Positions 1 to 6,954 of a stretch of DNA of 23,739 bases are shown piece by piece. Position 1 is the stretch's first letter. Every line of letters starts with the position of its first letter. Below the pieces are notes generated by a model, which saw nothing but the letters and a program-made list of their open reading frames with translations, was not told the DNA's origin and did not search any database. Both the position numbers and the translations under genes were made by a program. The DNA comes from Micavibrio sp. UBA1664 (GTDB taxonomy: Bacteria > Pseudomonadota > Alphaproteobacteria > Micavibrionales > UBA1664): assembly GCA_002320485.1 (NCBI GenBank), contig DCKW01000105.1:1-23739 (forward strand), in the 5' to 3' direction.

Positions 1-440
1 TCATAATCAAGTTCACATGTTTGTGTAATAGGTATGACTTTTAAAACAATGCCGATTTGATCCCGCAATAACTGCCATGGAACGATGTTGGCATGGTGTT
101 CCATTTCAGAAATAATGACTTCATCTCCCGCTTTAAGAAATGCCCGCCCATAGGATTGCGCGACAAGATTAATGGCTTCGGTCGTATTACGAGTGAAGAC
201 AACTTCATTATTAGATTTGGCATTAATAAAATCCTTCACTTTGTCACGAACGGCTTCAAATTTTTCCGTTGTTTGTTGTGAATAATCATACAGTCCACGG
301 TGTATATTGGCATAATGACCCTGCATAACAGTCGTCATCGCATCAATAACGACCTGTGGTTTTTGGGCACTGGCCGCCGTATCCAGAAATGCAATATCTT
401 TATTGTAAAGAGATGGAAAATCGACCTTCAGATTAAGCAT
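1..440 (-). CDS. sufS: Cysteine desulfurase SufS (N-terminal part, truncated by window edge)
   Basis: This PLP enzyme removes sulfur from cysteine and supplies it to the SufBCD scaffold. Only the first 146 or so residues lie in the window; the frame is still open at base 1. Visible family features are the N-terminal FLDTAAS segment (residues 18-24), NIHRGLYDYS (45-54), TRNTTEAIN (83-91), and the PLP-stacking histidine region EMEHHAN (112-118). The catalytic lysine and active-site cysteine lie outside. The ATG at 440 overlaps the last 8 bases of sufD, so the two are translationally coupled. It is the last visible gene of the suf operon; sufA-, sufE/sufU- or sufT-type genes could follow to the left but cannot be seen. 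Confidence 0.95.
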   Translation of the reverse strand, partial: MLNLKVDFPSLYNKDIAFLDTAASAQKPQVVIDAMTTVMQGHYANIHRGLYDYSQQTTEKFEAVRDKVKDFINAKSNNEVVFTRNTTEAINLVAQSYGRAFLKAGDEVIISEMEHHANIVPWQLLRDQIGIVLKVIPITQTCELDY

Positions 441-1461
441 GTAGTTGCTGTGTGATTTTTTGTTCAAGGAATTCATAAATCTCCTCTTCTTCTTCAAAAA
501 CCTCCAAGCTCTCAGTAATAAAGGCTTTTAATAACATTTTACGGGCTTCCGCTTCCGGAATACCACGGGCTTGCAGATAAAACAGAGGTTCTTCATCAGG
601 TGAAGCAGTGGTTGCACCATGCGAACATTGCACGTCATCGGCATAAATTTCCAATTCCGGCTTTGTATCCATCTCCGCTCGTTCCGATAATAAGACCGTA
701 TTACACAGCTGATACCCGTCTGTTTTCTGTGCAATCTGATGAACATGAACTTTCCCTTGAAATACGCCACGTGATCGGTCATCTAGAAGGTTGCGGTAAT
801 TCTGGTTCGAATGACAATCAGGCGCGATATGTTCAATTAGGATGGTCGTATCACTATGTTGTTGACCCTTTAGAATTTTTGAGCCCGACAGCAAACATTC
901 ACCGCCTTCGCCCTCAAGTCTAGAATGGATCTGATCTCTTACAAATGAACCGTATGTGTTTAGTGCGTACGCGTTATATCGTGCTTTTTCACCCAGACGA
1001 ATTTGTGTCAGGTTTGTGACAACACCTTCCCCCTGACCGGTGCGAATATGCGTCATCTCCGCCCCGTCTTCCAGATCAATTGTCATTGACCGGATGCACC
1101 ATCCTTCAACGTTAATATCTTCGTACAACACCAATGATTGGCCATTTTGAACTGTAATATGGATATGACCGGATGATTTGTCGTCCTTTGGGATGTTCAT
1201 TTCAATATTCACAGGCTTATCCACAGCGTTATCCGCAGATACAGTTATCGTAAATATGTTTTGTAAACCCTCCCATAAATGCATATCGCCATAAACATCT
1301 TGCGCCCAAGGCATTTGAACTGACGTCTGATTATCCAGATAAGATTTTTCACCGTCATAATTAATTGAAAGCGGTTGGGTTTTATACTCCTGTGCCACGT
1401 ACGCGGGGAGGTTGGAATATTTCCATCGTTCAAGTTTGGGTGTAGGAAGTGTATGTGTCAT
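433..1461 (-). CDS. sufD: Fe-S cluster assembly scaffold subunit SufD
   Basis: SufD pairs with SufB and the ATPase SufC in the cytoplasmic SufBC2D scaffold on which Fe-S clusters are built. The 342-residue product has the right-handed beta-helix pattern of the family and the C-terminal IYADDVQCSHGAT segment (about residues 273-285), followed by the helical EEPLFYLQARGIPEAEARKML-type tail. It is shorter than the enterobacterial protein (about 420 residues); short SufD proteins are common outside enterobacteria. The start ATG shares one base with the sufC stop (TAATG), and its 3' end overlaps sufS by 8 bases, so sufC-sufD-sufS form a tightly coupled block. No catalytic role is expected for SufD alone. 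Confidence 0.95.
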   Translation of the reverse strand: MTHTLPTPKLERWKYSNLPAYVAQEYKTQPLSINYDGEKSYLDNQTSVQMPWAQDVYGDMHLWEGLQNIFTITVSADNAVDKPVNIEMNIPKDDKSSGHIHITVQNGQSLVLYEDINVEGWCIRSMTIDLEDGAEMTHIRTGQGEGVVTNLTQIRLGEKARYNAYALNTYGSFVRDQIHSRLEGEGGECLLSGSKILKGQQHSDTTILIEHIAPDCHSNQNYRNLLDDRSRGVFQGKVHVHQIAQKTDGYQLCNTVLLSERAEMDTKPELEIYADDVQCSHGATTASPDEEPLFYLQARGIPEAEARKMLLKAFITESLEVFEEEEEIYEFLEQKITQQLHA

Positions 1462-2210
1462 TATGCCGCCTCTTTCAGGAAGTCAGTATACCCCTTCGCT
1501 TCAAGATCTTTGGCAAGTTGAGCATCCCCCGATTTAATAATCTTACCATTTGCAAGAATGTGCACATAATCCGGTACTATATAGTCTAATAAACGCTGAT
1601 AATGTGTAATAACAAGAAATGATCGATCCTCCTCACGCAAGGCATTTACACCGTCAGCGACAATTCTTAGGGCATCGATATCCAAACCCGAATCCGTTTC
1701 ATCCAAAGCACAGAAAGCCGGTTGCAACATCGCCATTTGTAGAATTTCATTACGTTTCTTTTCACCGCCGGAAAATCCGACATTTACCGCGCGTTTCAGC
1801 ATATCATCCTTAATGCCGAGTTTTTCGGTGTTGGAACGTAACAGCTTAATAAAATCAAGAGTTTCCAATTCTTTCTCGCCCCGTCCTTTACGTACGGCAT
1901 TCACTGCTGTTTTTAAAAACGTCGTCATTTGCACGCCCGGAATTTCGACCGGATATTGGAAGGCCAGAAAAATACCGGCAGCAGCACGCTCATCCGCCCC
2001 CATTTCAAGGATGCTCTCCCCGTTAAACAGGATATCACCTTCGGTAACTTCGTAATCCTCCTTCCCGGCAAGAATATAGGACAGAGTTGATTTCCCTGCA
2101 CCATTTGGTCCCATCACGGCGTGAACTTCGCCTTTTCCAATGGTAAGATTAAGCCCCTTCAATATAGGTTTACCGTCAATTTCCGCGTGAAGATTTTTAA
2201 TTTCTATCAT
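1461..2210 (-). CDS. sufC: Fe-S cluster assembly ATPase SufC
   Basis: This ABC-type ATPase of the SufBCD scaffold uses ATP hydrolysis to drive conformational change during cluster assembly. Reading from the ATG at 2210 gives 249 residues. Visible motifs are Walker A GPNGAGKST (34-42), the signature FSGGEKKR (146-153), and Walker B with D-loop CALDETDSGLDIDAL (167-181), which is specific to SufC, plus the switch histidine in ITHYQRLLDY (203). An in-frame TTG at 2240 would add 10 residues, but the GAGAAGGAAA ribosome site lies just before the ATG at 2210 and family members begin MIEI/MLEI, so I chose 2210. It lies 14 bases downstream of ung and abuts sufD. Unusually, it is separated from sufB by three other genes. 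Confidence 0.95.
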   Translation of the reverse strand: MIEIKNLHAEIDGKPILKGLNLTIGKGEVHAVMGPNGAGKSTLSYILAGKEDYEVTEGDILFNGESILEMGADERAAAGIFLAFQYPVEIPGVQMTTFLKTAVNAVRKGRGEKELETLDFIKLLRSNTEKLGIKDDMLKRAVNVGFSGGEKKRNEILQMAMLQPAFCALDETDSGLDIDALRIVADGVNALREEDRSFLVITHYQRLLDYIVPDYVHILANGKIIKSGDAQLAKDLEAKGYTDFLKEAA

Positions 2211-2224
2211 TTCTATTTCCTTCT

Positions 2225-2860
2225 CTACAAATCTTTCCAATCAATGGGCTTTTGCCCTGTTTTTGTCAAAAACGCGTTTGCCTTTGAAAAATGTTTACAC
2301 CCTAAAAATCCGCGATGCGCTGAAAACGGTGAGGGATGCGCCGCCTTTAACACGCAATGTTTGTCCTCATCAATCATATATTCTTTTGCTTGCGCGTGTG
2401 CACCCCACAACATGAAAACAACAGGATGATCAAGGGCATTCACCCCTTTAATTACCTCATCCGTAAACTGCTCCCAGCCATGATTTTTGTGTGAGGCGGG
2501 TTTACCGGCCTCAACGGTCAAACAGGTATTGAGCATTAAAACGCCTTGCTTTGCCCACCCCTCAAGGAAACCGTGGTTTGGCGGTTGCATACCAATATCA
2601 GTTTGCAGTTCCTTATAAATATTTTTCAGTGATGGCGGGACACGTACACCCTTTTGCACACTGAAGCTGAGGCCATGCGCCTGTCCCTCTCCATGATATG
2701 GGTCTTGCCCCAAAATCACCACTTTTACACTTTCAAGCGGTGTTAAATCAAGCGCACGAAAAATATTATCATTGGAAGGATAAACCGTTTTTCCGCTCTT
2801 GATTTCTCTACTCACAAAAGACAAAGGTTTTTCTGCAATATGTTTTAATGTGGCATTCAT
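2225..2860 (-). CDS. ung: Uracil-DNA glycosylase, family 1
   Basis: Ung removes uracil from DNA to start base excision repair. The 211-residue product has the catalytic water-activating loop GQDPYHG (51-57, Asp53), the uracil-specificity Asn in LLMLNTCLTV (about 111), and the DNA-intercalation loop HPSPFSAHRGFLGCKHF (175-191, His175), with Phe in place of the usual Leu in HPSPLS. It lacks about 18 N-terminal residues found in E. coli Ung, which precede the core. The ATG at 2860 is preceded by AAAGGG; an in-frame TTG at 2881 lies upstream of that ribosome site and would overlap the previous gene. Its position between sufB and sufC is odd for a repair gene and suggests co-transcription with Fe-S assembly genes. 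Confidence 0.95.
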   Translation of the reverse strand: MNATLKHIAEKPLSFVSREIKSGKTVYPSNDNIFRALDLTPLESVKVVILGQDPYHGEGQAHGLSFSVQKGVRVPPSLKNIYKELQTDIGMQPPNHGFLEGWAKQGVLMLNTCLTVEAGKPASHKNHGWEQFTDEVIKGVNALDHPVVFMLWGAHAQAKEYMIDEDKHCVLKAAHPSPFSAHRGFLGCKHFSKANAFLTKTGQKPIDWKDL

Positions 2861-2867
2861 ATTTGTT

Positions 2868-3320
2868 TTACCCTTTAGCAATCATCACAATTCCTGCAAA
2901 GGCACAGAGTATGCCCAACGCCTGTACTGGTCTTATAACCTCTCCCAATGCCAATAATCCGATCAGAATAGTTACAGAGATTGAAAATCCGTTTTGCAAT
3001 ACTGCAACTGTACTGGCATTTCCGCCTGCTTTGTAAGCATGTGCCAGGAAAATATTAGCGCCAGCCACACCAACACCGGCGAGGACGGCACATAAGGCGC
3101 CTTTCATGTTTGTATTTCCAGCAAAAAACGGCTCGTTTGCGCCAACTCTTTGCCCTACAGAATATGCTATTGATACGGTAGCCATTGATAAAGAAAGGAT
3201 GAGGGAGCCTAGAGCGGCATCCATATGTCCTGATCCGACCTTGAACATTATATTTCGCGTTGCCAGACCTAAACCGGAAACCAATGCTAATACCCACCAA
3301 TATGAAAAAAATAACGTCAT
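2868..3320 (-). CDS. Half-size EamA/DMT-family membrane protein
   Basis: This is a 150-residue, highly hydrophobic protein with about four to five membrane segments (roughly residues 4-24, 34-54, 72-95, 103-123 and 128-148). The pattern of small residues and the ending LLALGEVIRPVQALGILCAFAGIVMIAKG-like segment match the last part of one EamA repeat (drug/metabolite transporter superfamily). Full transporters have two repeats, so this one would need to pair as a dimer, as small DMT proteins do. The substrate cannot be predicted. The ATG at 3320 has AGAGGG at the expected distance, five bases after the preceding stop. It sits inside the suf operon between a small membrane protein and ung; nothing in its sequence points to a role in Fe-S assembly. 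Confidence 0.8.
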   Translation of the reverse strand: MTLFFSYWWVLALVSGLGLATRNIMFKVGSGHMDAALGSLILSLSMATVSIAYSVGQRVGANEPFFAGNTNMKGALCAVLAGVGVAGANIFLAHAYKAGGNASTVAVLQNGFSISVTILIGLLALGEVIRPVQALGILCAFAGIVMIAKG

Positions 3321-3325
3321 AATTA

Positions 3326-3685
3326 CTACCCTCTTAAATATCTTATTTTATCAAATAAGGCTTTAAGCCAAAAAACCACCCCTGCCAAAAGCGGCAAACT
3401 CAAGGCGATAAAAGCAATAATAACAGGTTGACGTGCAGGATCAGAAAAACTTTGAATAACAATATCAGGAGTATTAAACATCATCAGTCCGATCATGTAC
3501 ACCGTATAAACCATAGCGTAGGCAGCACCGACAATCATTGTTGCCAGTTGAGAACCGCACCGTACGCCTTGACGTACGTCTATGACACAAAAGTCAGAAT
3601 AGTTTTGCAGTCCAAATAATAATATCGCCGCAATTGCAAAAATCACAACATAGGCCATACAGATGATTTTTAGTAATCTGCCCAT
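3326..3685 (-). CDS. Small membrane protein of unknown function in the suf operon
   Basis: I do not recognise this family. The 119-residue product has about three predicted membrane segments: roughly residues 5-25, 46-68 and 86-109. A loop between the first two contains two cysteines (CVIDVRQGVRCGS, about 33-45), and the C-terminus is basic (KIRYLRG). The ATG at 3685 lies two bases past the sufB stop, with a GGAGGG ribosome site inside the sufB end, so translation is probably coupled to sufB. An in-frame TTG at 3736 would extend into sufB, but it is poorer. The paired cysteines in a loop are the only hint of function; redox or metal roles would be speculation. Confidence 0.7.
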   Translation of the reverse strand: MGRLLKIICMAYVVIFAIAAILLFGLQNYSDFCVIDVRQGVRCGSQLATMIVGAAYAMVYTVYMIGLMMFNTPDIVIQSFSDPARQPVIIAFIALSLPLLAGVVFWLKALFDKIRYLRG

Positions 3686-3686
3686 A

Positions 3687-5156
3687 TTATCCGACACTTC
3701 CCTCCAAGGAAATACCGACAAGTTTTTGGGCTTCAACCGCGAATTCCATCGGCAGGTGTTGTATCACTTCCTTGCAGAAACCGTTGACGATCAGGGCGAC
3801 AGCTTCTTCCTCGCTCAGACCTCTTTGTTGGCAATAAAACATCTGGTCTTCGGAAATTTTGGATGTTGTTGCCTCATGTTCGCATTTTGCATTCATATTC
3901 TTACATTCAATGTAGGGAACGGTATGCGCACCACATTGATCGCCGATCAGCAGAGAGTCGCACTGCGTATAGTTACGAGCACCGAACGCCTTTGGCATTA
4001 TTTTTACTGCGCCGCGATAGGTTGAATCCGACCGACCGGCCGAAATGGTTTTGGCAACCACGCGGGATTTGGTATTTTTACCGAGGTGAATCATTTTCGT
4101 TCCCGTATCGGCCTGTTGGCGTGCGTTGGTAATGGCTACGGAATAAAATTCACCTTGTGAATTATCGCCCTTCAAAATACAAGACGGATATTTCCACGTT
4201 ATGGATGACCCTGTTTCAACTTGCGTCCATGATACTTTTGAGTTTTCGCCCTCGCATAAAGCGCGCTTTGTTACAAAATTGTAGATACCGCCTTTACCTT
4301 CCTCGTCACCGGGATACCAGTTTTGGACAGTCGAATATTTAATTTCCGCATCTTTATGCGCGATCAATTCTACAACCGCGGCATGAAGCTGGTTTTCATC
4401 CCGCATAGGCGCCGTACACCCTTCAAGATAGGACACATATGATCCTTCTTCCGCAATAATTAAAGTCCGTTCGAATTGTCCTGTCTCTTTGGCATTAATA
4501 CGGAAATACGTCGATAATTCCATGGGGCATCTGACACCCTTTGGCACGTACACAAAAGAACCATCAGTAAACACGGCAGAATTAAGGCATGCATGTTTAT
4601 TATCGGCAGGTGGCACAACTGAACCCAGATATTTTTTTACCAACTCCGGATGTTCGCGTACAGCCTCGGAAATCGAACAGAATATCACCCCCGCATCCGT
4701 CAACGCTTTCTTAAATGTTGTGGCGACAGAAACGGAGTCAAACACCGCATCAACGGCAACACCTGTGGCCCCTTCTACACCGGCCAAAATTTCCTGTTCA
4801 CGCAATGGAATCCCCAGTTTTTCATAGGTTTCCAATAACTTCGGATCAACCTCGTCCAGAGATTTAGGTTTATTGGTGTTTTTAGGGGCCGCGTAATAAT
4901 AATAATCCTGATAATCCAAAGGTTTAAAATCAAGCTTTGCCCATTGCGGTTCCGGCATATCCTGCCATTTTTTATAGGCAACGAGACGCCAATCAAGAAG
5001 CCATTGCGGTTCCTCCTTTTTTTCGGAAATCAGGCGGATAATATCTTCATTTAACCCCTTTGGGGCATATTCCATTTCAATATCGGTTTCAAATCCGGCC
5101 GCATATTCGCGGGACATTTCCTCAACCTGTTTAATGGTTTGTTCCGTTGCTGCCAT
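3687..5156 (-). CDS. sufB: Fe-S cluster assembly scaffold subunit SufB
   Basis: SufB is the core scaffold subunit on which the Fe-S cluster forms, acting with SufC and SufD in the cytoplasm. The 489-residue length is usual for the family. Recognisable stretches are the N-terminal EPQWLLDWRL segment, the PPADNKHACLNSAVFTDG-type region, VPKGVRCPMELSTYFRIN, and the C-terminal SLLIGDQCGAHTVPYIE and EHEATTSKISEDQMFYCQQRG motifs that carry the conserved cysteine, glutamate and histidine residues. The ATG at 5156 lies one base after the regulator's stop, with GAAGGAAA inside the regulator's end. Three non-suf genes separate it from sufC, its usual immediate neighbour. Confidence 0.97.
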   Translation of the reverse strand: MAATEQTIKQVEEMSREYAAGFETDIEMEYAPKGLNEDIIRLISEKKEEPQWLLDWRLVAYKKWQDMPEPQWAKLDFKPLDYQDYYYYAAPKNTNKPKSLDEVDPKLLETYEKLGIPLREQEILAGVEGATGVAVDAVFDSVSVATTFKKALTDAGVIFCSISEAVREHPELVKKYLGSVVPPADNKHACLNSAVFTDGSFVYVPKGVRCPMELSTYFRINAKETGQFERTLIIAEEGSYVSYLEGCTAPMRDENQLHAAVVELIAHKDAEIKYSTVQNWYPGDEEGKGGIYNFVTKRALCEGENSKVSWTQVETGSSITWKYPSCILKGDNSQGEFYSVAITNARQQADTGTKMIHLGKNTKSRVVAKTISAGRSDSTYRGAVKIMPKAFGARNYTQCDSLLIGDQCGAHTVPYIECKNMNAKCEHEATTSKISEDQMFYCQQRGLSEEEAVALIVNGFCKEVIQHLPMEFAVEAQKLVGISLEGSVG

Positions 5157-5157
5157 T

Positions 5158-5589
5158 TTATACGGTTTCCTTCATTTCTTTTTTTGTTTTTACCATCAAA
5201 TCACTGACCCTGATTTTATCCAGAGTATCCTTTATTGCAATGTTCACCTTGTTCCACCTATTTTGAGGCGCATATAATTTCGCCAAAAGGCAATCATTAT
5301 CCGTATCGTTATCACATGGAGCCAATTGCAAAGGCCCCTCAATGGCCTCAACAACATCGGCAATGCTAATACATGCCAATGAAAGAGGTACGACATAACC
5401 ACCATTAGCCCCACGCAAAGCAGTAATAATTTTTTTTGAAGCCATAAGTTTCAACACTTTTTGCACCGTTGGTTCCGGCAGTTTTGTTTGCTCGGACACA
5501 TAAGACGCACTGACTGGCCGACCGCCCTGTTGACCCAGGCAACCCAGCACAATAACGGCGTAATCTGTCAGCTTTGATAACTTTAACAT
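5158..5589 (-). CDS. Rrf2-family transcriptional regulator of the suf operon
   Basis: This is an IscR/SufR-like winged-helix DNA-binding protein expected to sense Fe-S status and control the suf operon it heads. The 143-residue product shows the Rrf2 helix-turn-helix (VSASYVSEQTKLPEPTVQKVLKLM, 26-49) and the wing RGANGGYVV (59-67). In IscR the cluster is held by three cysteines and a histidine. Here Cys92 and Cys100 are present, but the residue aligning with the third cysteine, just before the conserved W112, is Tyr106 (LYAPQNRW). Cluster ligation may therefore use another residue or be lost. The ATG at 5589 has no clear Shine-Dalgarno. The gene is one base upstream of sufB. Confidence 0.9.
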   Translation of the reverse strand: MLKLSKLTDYAVIVLGCLGQQGGRPVSASYVSEQTKLPEPTVQKVLKLMASKKIITALRGANGGYVVPLSLACISIADVVEAIEGPLQLAPCDNDTDNDCLLAKLYAPQNRWNKVNIAIKDTLDKIRVSDLMVKTKKEMKETV

Positions 5590-5601
5590 ATCGGTATAAC
5601 T

Positions 5602-5611
5602 TTAGTCCTAA
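5602..5611. promoter_or_regulatory. Short palindrome overlapping the suf leader, possible operator
   Basis: The sequence TTAGtcCTAA is a 4+4 inverted repeat around two bases, 13 bases upstream of the regulator start and just downstream of the predicted promoter. On the minus strand it reads TTAGGACTAA, and the GGACT core loosely resembles the left half of an IscR type 1 site, but the right half of that site is not matched. Placement over the initial transcribed region would suit autorepression. This is a weak candidate based on position and symmetry only. Confidence 0.25.
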
Positions 5612-5620
5612 TTCATGTTT

Positions 5621-5648
5621 TATATATGATTTTGTCTTCAAATGTCAC
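5621..5648 (-). promoter_or_regulatory. Predicted sigma70-type promoter of the suf operon
   Basis: On the minus strand there is GTGACA (5648-5643, five of six matches to TTGACA), a 16-base spacer and TATATA (5626-5621). Transcription would begin near 5614, giving a leader of about 25 bases before the regulator ATG at 5589. No other promoter-like element is evident within the tightly packed suf genes, so this is the likely main promoter of the eight-gene cluster. Confidence 0.5.
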
Positions 5649-5697
5649 CCCTGAAATCAATAAATATAGCCATTATTCCCAAGCTTCAGCCATGGCA

Positions 5698-5712
5698 TTA
5701 ACCATTCATGAA
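5698..5712 (+). promoter_or_regulatory. CtrA-like binding site
   Basis: The sequence TTAA-N7-TGAA differs by one base from the alphaproteobacterial CtrA consensus TTAA-N7-TTAA, and its first eight bases, TTAACCAT, match the known half-site form exactly. It lies between the divergent suf operon and a small plus-strand gene, about 17 bases before that gene's -35-like element. An isolated match of this length can arise by chance, so confidence is low. Confidence 0.3.
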
Positions 5713-5728
5713 CGTTTTTTCGCCATAA

Positions 5729-5759
5729 TTGACAGGAATAATTGAGAAAGTGAGATAAT
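5729..5759 (+). promoter_or_regulatory. Predicted promoter of the small gene at 5785
   Basis: A perfect TTGACA (5729-5734) and GATAAT (5754-5759, five of six) are separated by 19 bases, slightly longer than ideal. Transcription would begin near 5766, downstream of the ATG at 5761, which argues that the small gene begins at the ATG at 5785 instead. Confidence 0.45.
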
Positions 5760-5784
5760 AATGGAAAAATTAAGAGGTGTTTTC

Positions 5785-5979
5785 ATGCAGGCAGTTAACG
5801 ATTGGGTCATCAAACCTGTCCAAACCATGCGGGAGATGGAATTTCCTAACCACGAGACTTTTAAAAAAATTGCTGAGTCGGTTTTAACTTTAGGTATTAG
5901 CACTTTAAAATCTCCAATTGAACCGCAATATGCATTGGCCTCGAAACCACAATCTAGCTTGCTGAGTCAACCCAGTTAA
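5785..5979 (+). CDS. Small protein of unknown function
   Basis: I do not recognise this 64-residue protein. It begins MQAVNDWVIKPVQTM, has an amphipathic-looking first half and a polar, Ser/Pro/Gln-rich tail, and has no signal peptide or membrane segment. I chose the ATG at 5785 because AAGAGGTG lies at the right distance upstream and a promoter-like pair at 5729-5759 would start transcription after the other in-frame ATG at 5761 (which would give 72 residues). It stands alone between the divergent suf operon and the hydroquinone reductase gene. The good ribosome site and promoter support a real gene, but there is no homology evidence available here. Confidence 0.5.
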   Translation: MQAVNDWVIKPVQTMREMEFPNHETFKKIAESVLTLGISTLKSPIEPQYALASKPQSSLLSQPS

Positions 5980-6017
5980 ACTTTTGACTTTTGGCTTTAT
6001 TGTCCTAAATCCTTTTT

Positions 6018-6953
6018 ATGGCTGGATTATTAGTAAACGGACAATGGAAAACCAAAAACGACTTTGCCGACAAAGATGATGGCAAATTCAAGCGCGATGA
6101 GTCGACATTCCGTAACTTCATCGGGAAAAACGGATTTGAGGCTGAAAGTGACCGTTATCATTTATATGTTTCTCTCGCCTGCCCGTGGGCACATCGTACG
6201 CTTATTTTCAGACATTTAAAACAACTTGAAGACCATATCGATATATCGGTCGTTCATCCGCTCATGCTTGATCACGGGTGGGAATTCAAGGATGATTTCC
6301 CTGCCGCGACAGGTGACCCACTTTATGATTTTAAATATTTACATCAACTTTATACAAAGGCAAAATCTGATTACAGCGGCAAAGTCACAGTGCCCGTATT
6401 ATGGGATAAAAAACAAGAAACTATCGTTAATAATGAAAGTGCCGAAATTATTCGTATTTTTAATACGGCTTTTAACGATTTGACAGGAAATACAAACGAT
6501 TATTATCCCGAAAAATTGCAGGATGAAATAGATGAAATAAACGATCGCGTTTACCATACTGTCAATAATGGCGTGTATAAAGCAGGATTTGCAGCCAATC
6601 AAAAGGCCTATGATGAAGCGGTAGAGCCCCTGTTCGATACACTTGAATGGTTGGAAAGACTTTTATCAGATGGGCGCGAATATCTTTGTGGTGATAATTT
6701 AACCGAAGCGGATATCCGTTTATTAACAACCTTATTACGTTTTGATGCGGTCTACCACACACATTTTAAATGTAATATTACAAGAATTGAAGATTATAAA
6801 TTCTTACAAGATTACATGGTTCGTCTGTATAAATCGGATGCCGTTTACCCAACGGTTAATATGGATCATATCAAACATCATTATTATCGCAGCCACCCTT
6901 CAGTGAATCCACACGGTATTATTCCGGCAGGACCTGACCTGTTGTGGTTGTAA
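6018..6953 (+). CDS. yqjG: Glutathionyl-hydroquinone reductase (Xi-class GST, YqjG/EcfG-like)
   Basis: This enzyme reduces glutathionyl-hydroquinones to hydroquinones using glutathione, a detoxification or quinone-recycling role. The 311-residue length is usual. The catalytic motif SLACPWAHRT (52-61, Cys55) is the hallmark of the class. It is followed by the thioredoxin-fold N-terminal domain with the VPVLWDKK...IVNNESAEIIR segment and a helical C-terminal domain containing GDNLTEADIRLLTTLLRFD. No Shine-Dalgarno is visible before the ATG at 6018. TTGACT (5984-5989) and a weak TAAATC (6006-6011) sit immediately upstream, so the message may be nearly leaderless. It converges on prfC with one base between the two stop codons. 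Confidence 0.93.
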   Translation: MAGLLVNGQWKTKNDFADKDDGKFKRDESTFRNFIGKNGFEAESDRYHLYVSLACPWAHRTLIFRHLKQLEDHIDISVVHPLMLDHGWEFKDDFPAATGDPLYDFKYLHQLYTKAKSDYSGKVTVPVLWDKKQETIVNNESAEIIRIFNTAFNDLTGNTNDYYPEKLQDEIDEINDRVYHTVNNGVYKAGFAANQKAYDEAVEPLFDTLEWLERLLSDGREYLCGDNLTEADIRLLTTLLRFDAVYHTHFKCNITRIEDYKFLQDYMVRLYKSDAVYPTVNMDHIKHHYYRSHPSVNPHGIIPAGPDLLWL

Positions 6954-6954
6954 A

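Noticed and set aside
600..923. A 107-codon open frame on the plus strand inside sufD
   Set aside because: It lies opposite a convincing sufD and has low-complexity, His/Pro-rich content typical of antisense shadows.
2861..2881. An in-frame TTG start for ung at 2881
   Set aside because: It would overlap the upstream EamA stop and place the AAAGGG ribosome site downstream of the start; ATG 2860 fits better.
5590..5615. A full IscR type 1 operator upstream of the suf regulator
   Set aside because: Only the GGACT half resembles the consensus; the right half does not match, so I list only the short palindrome as a weak candidate.
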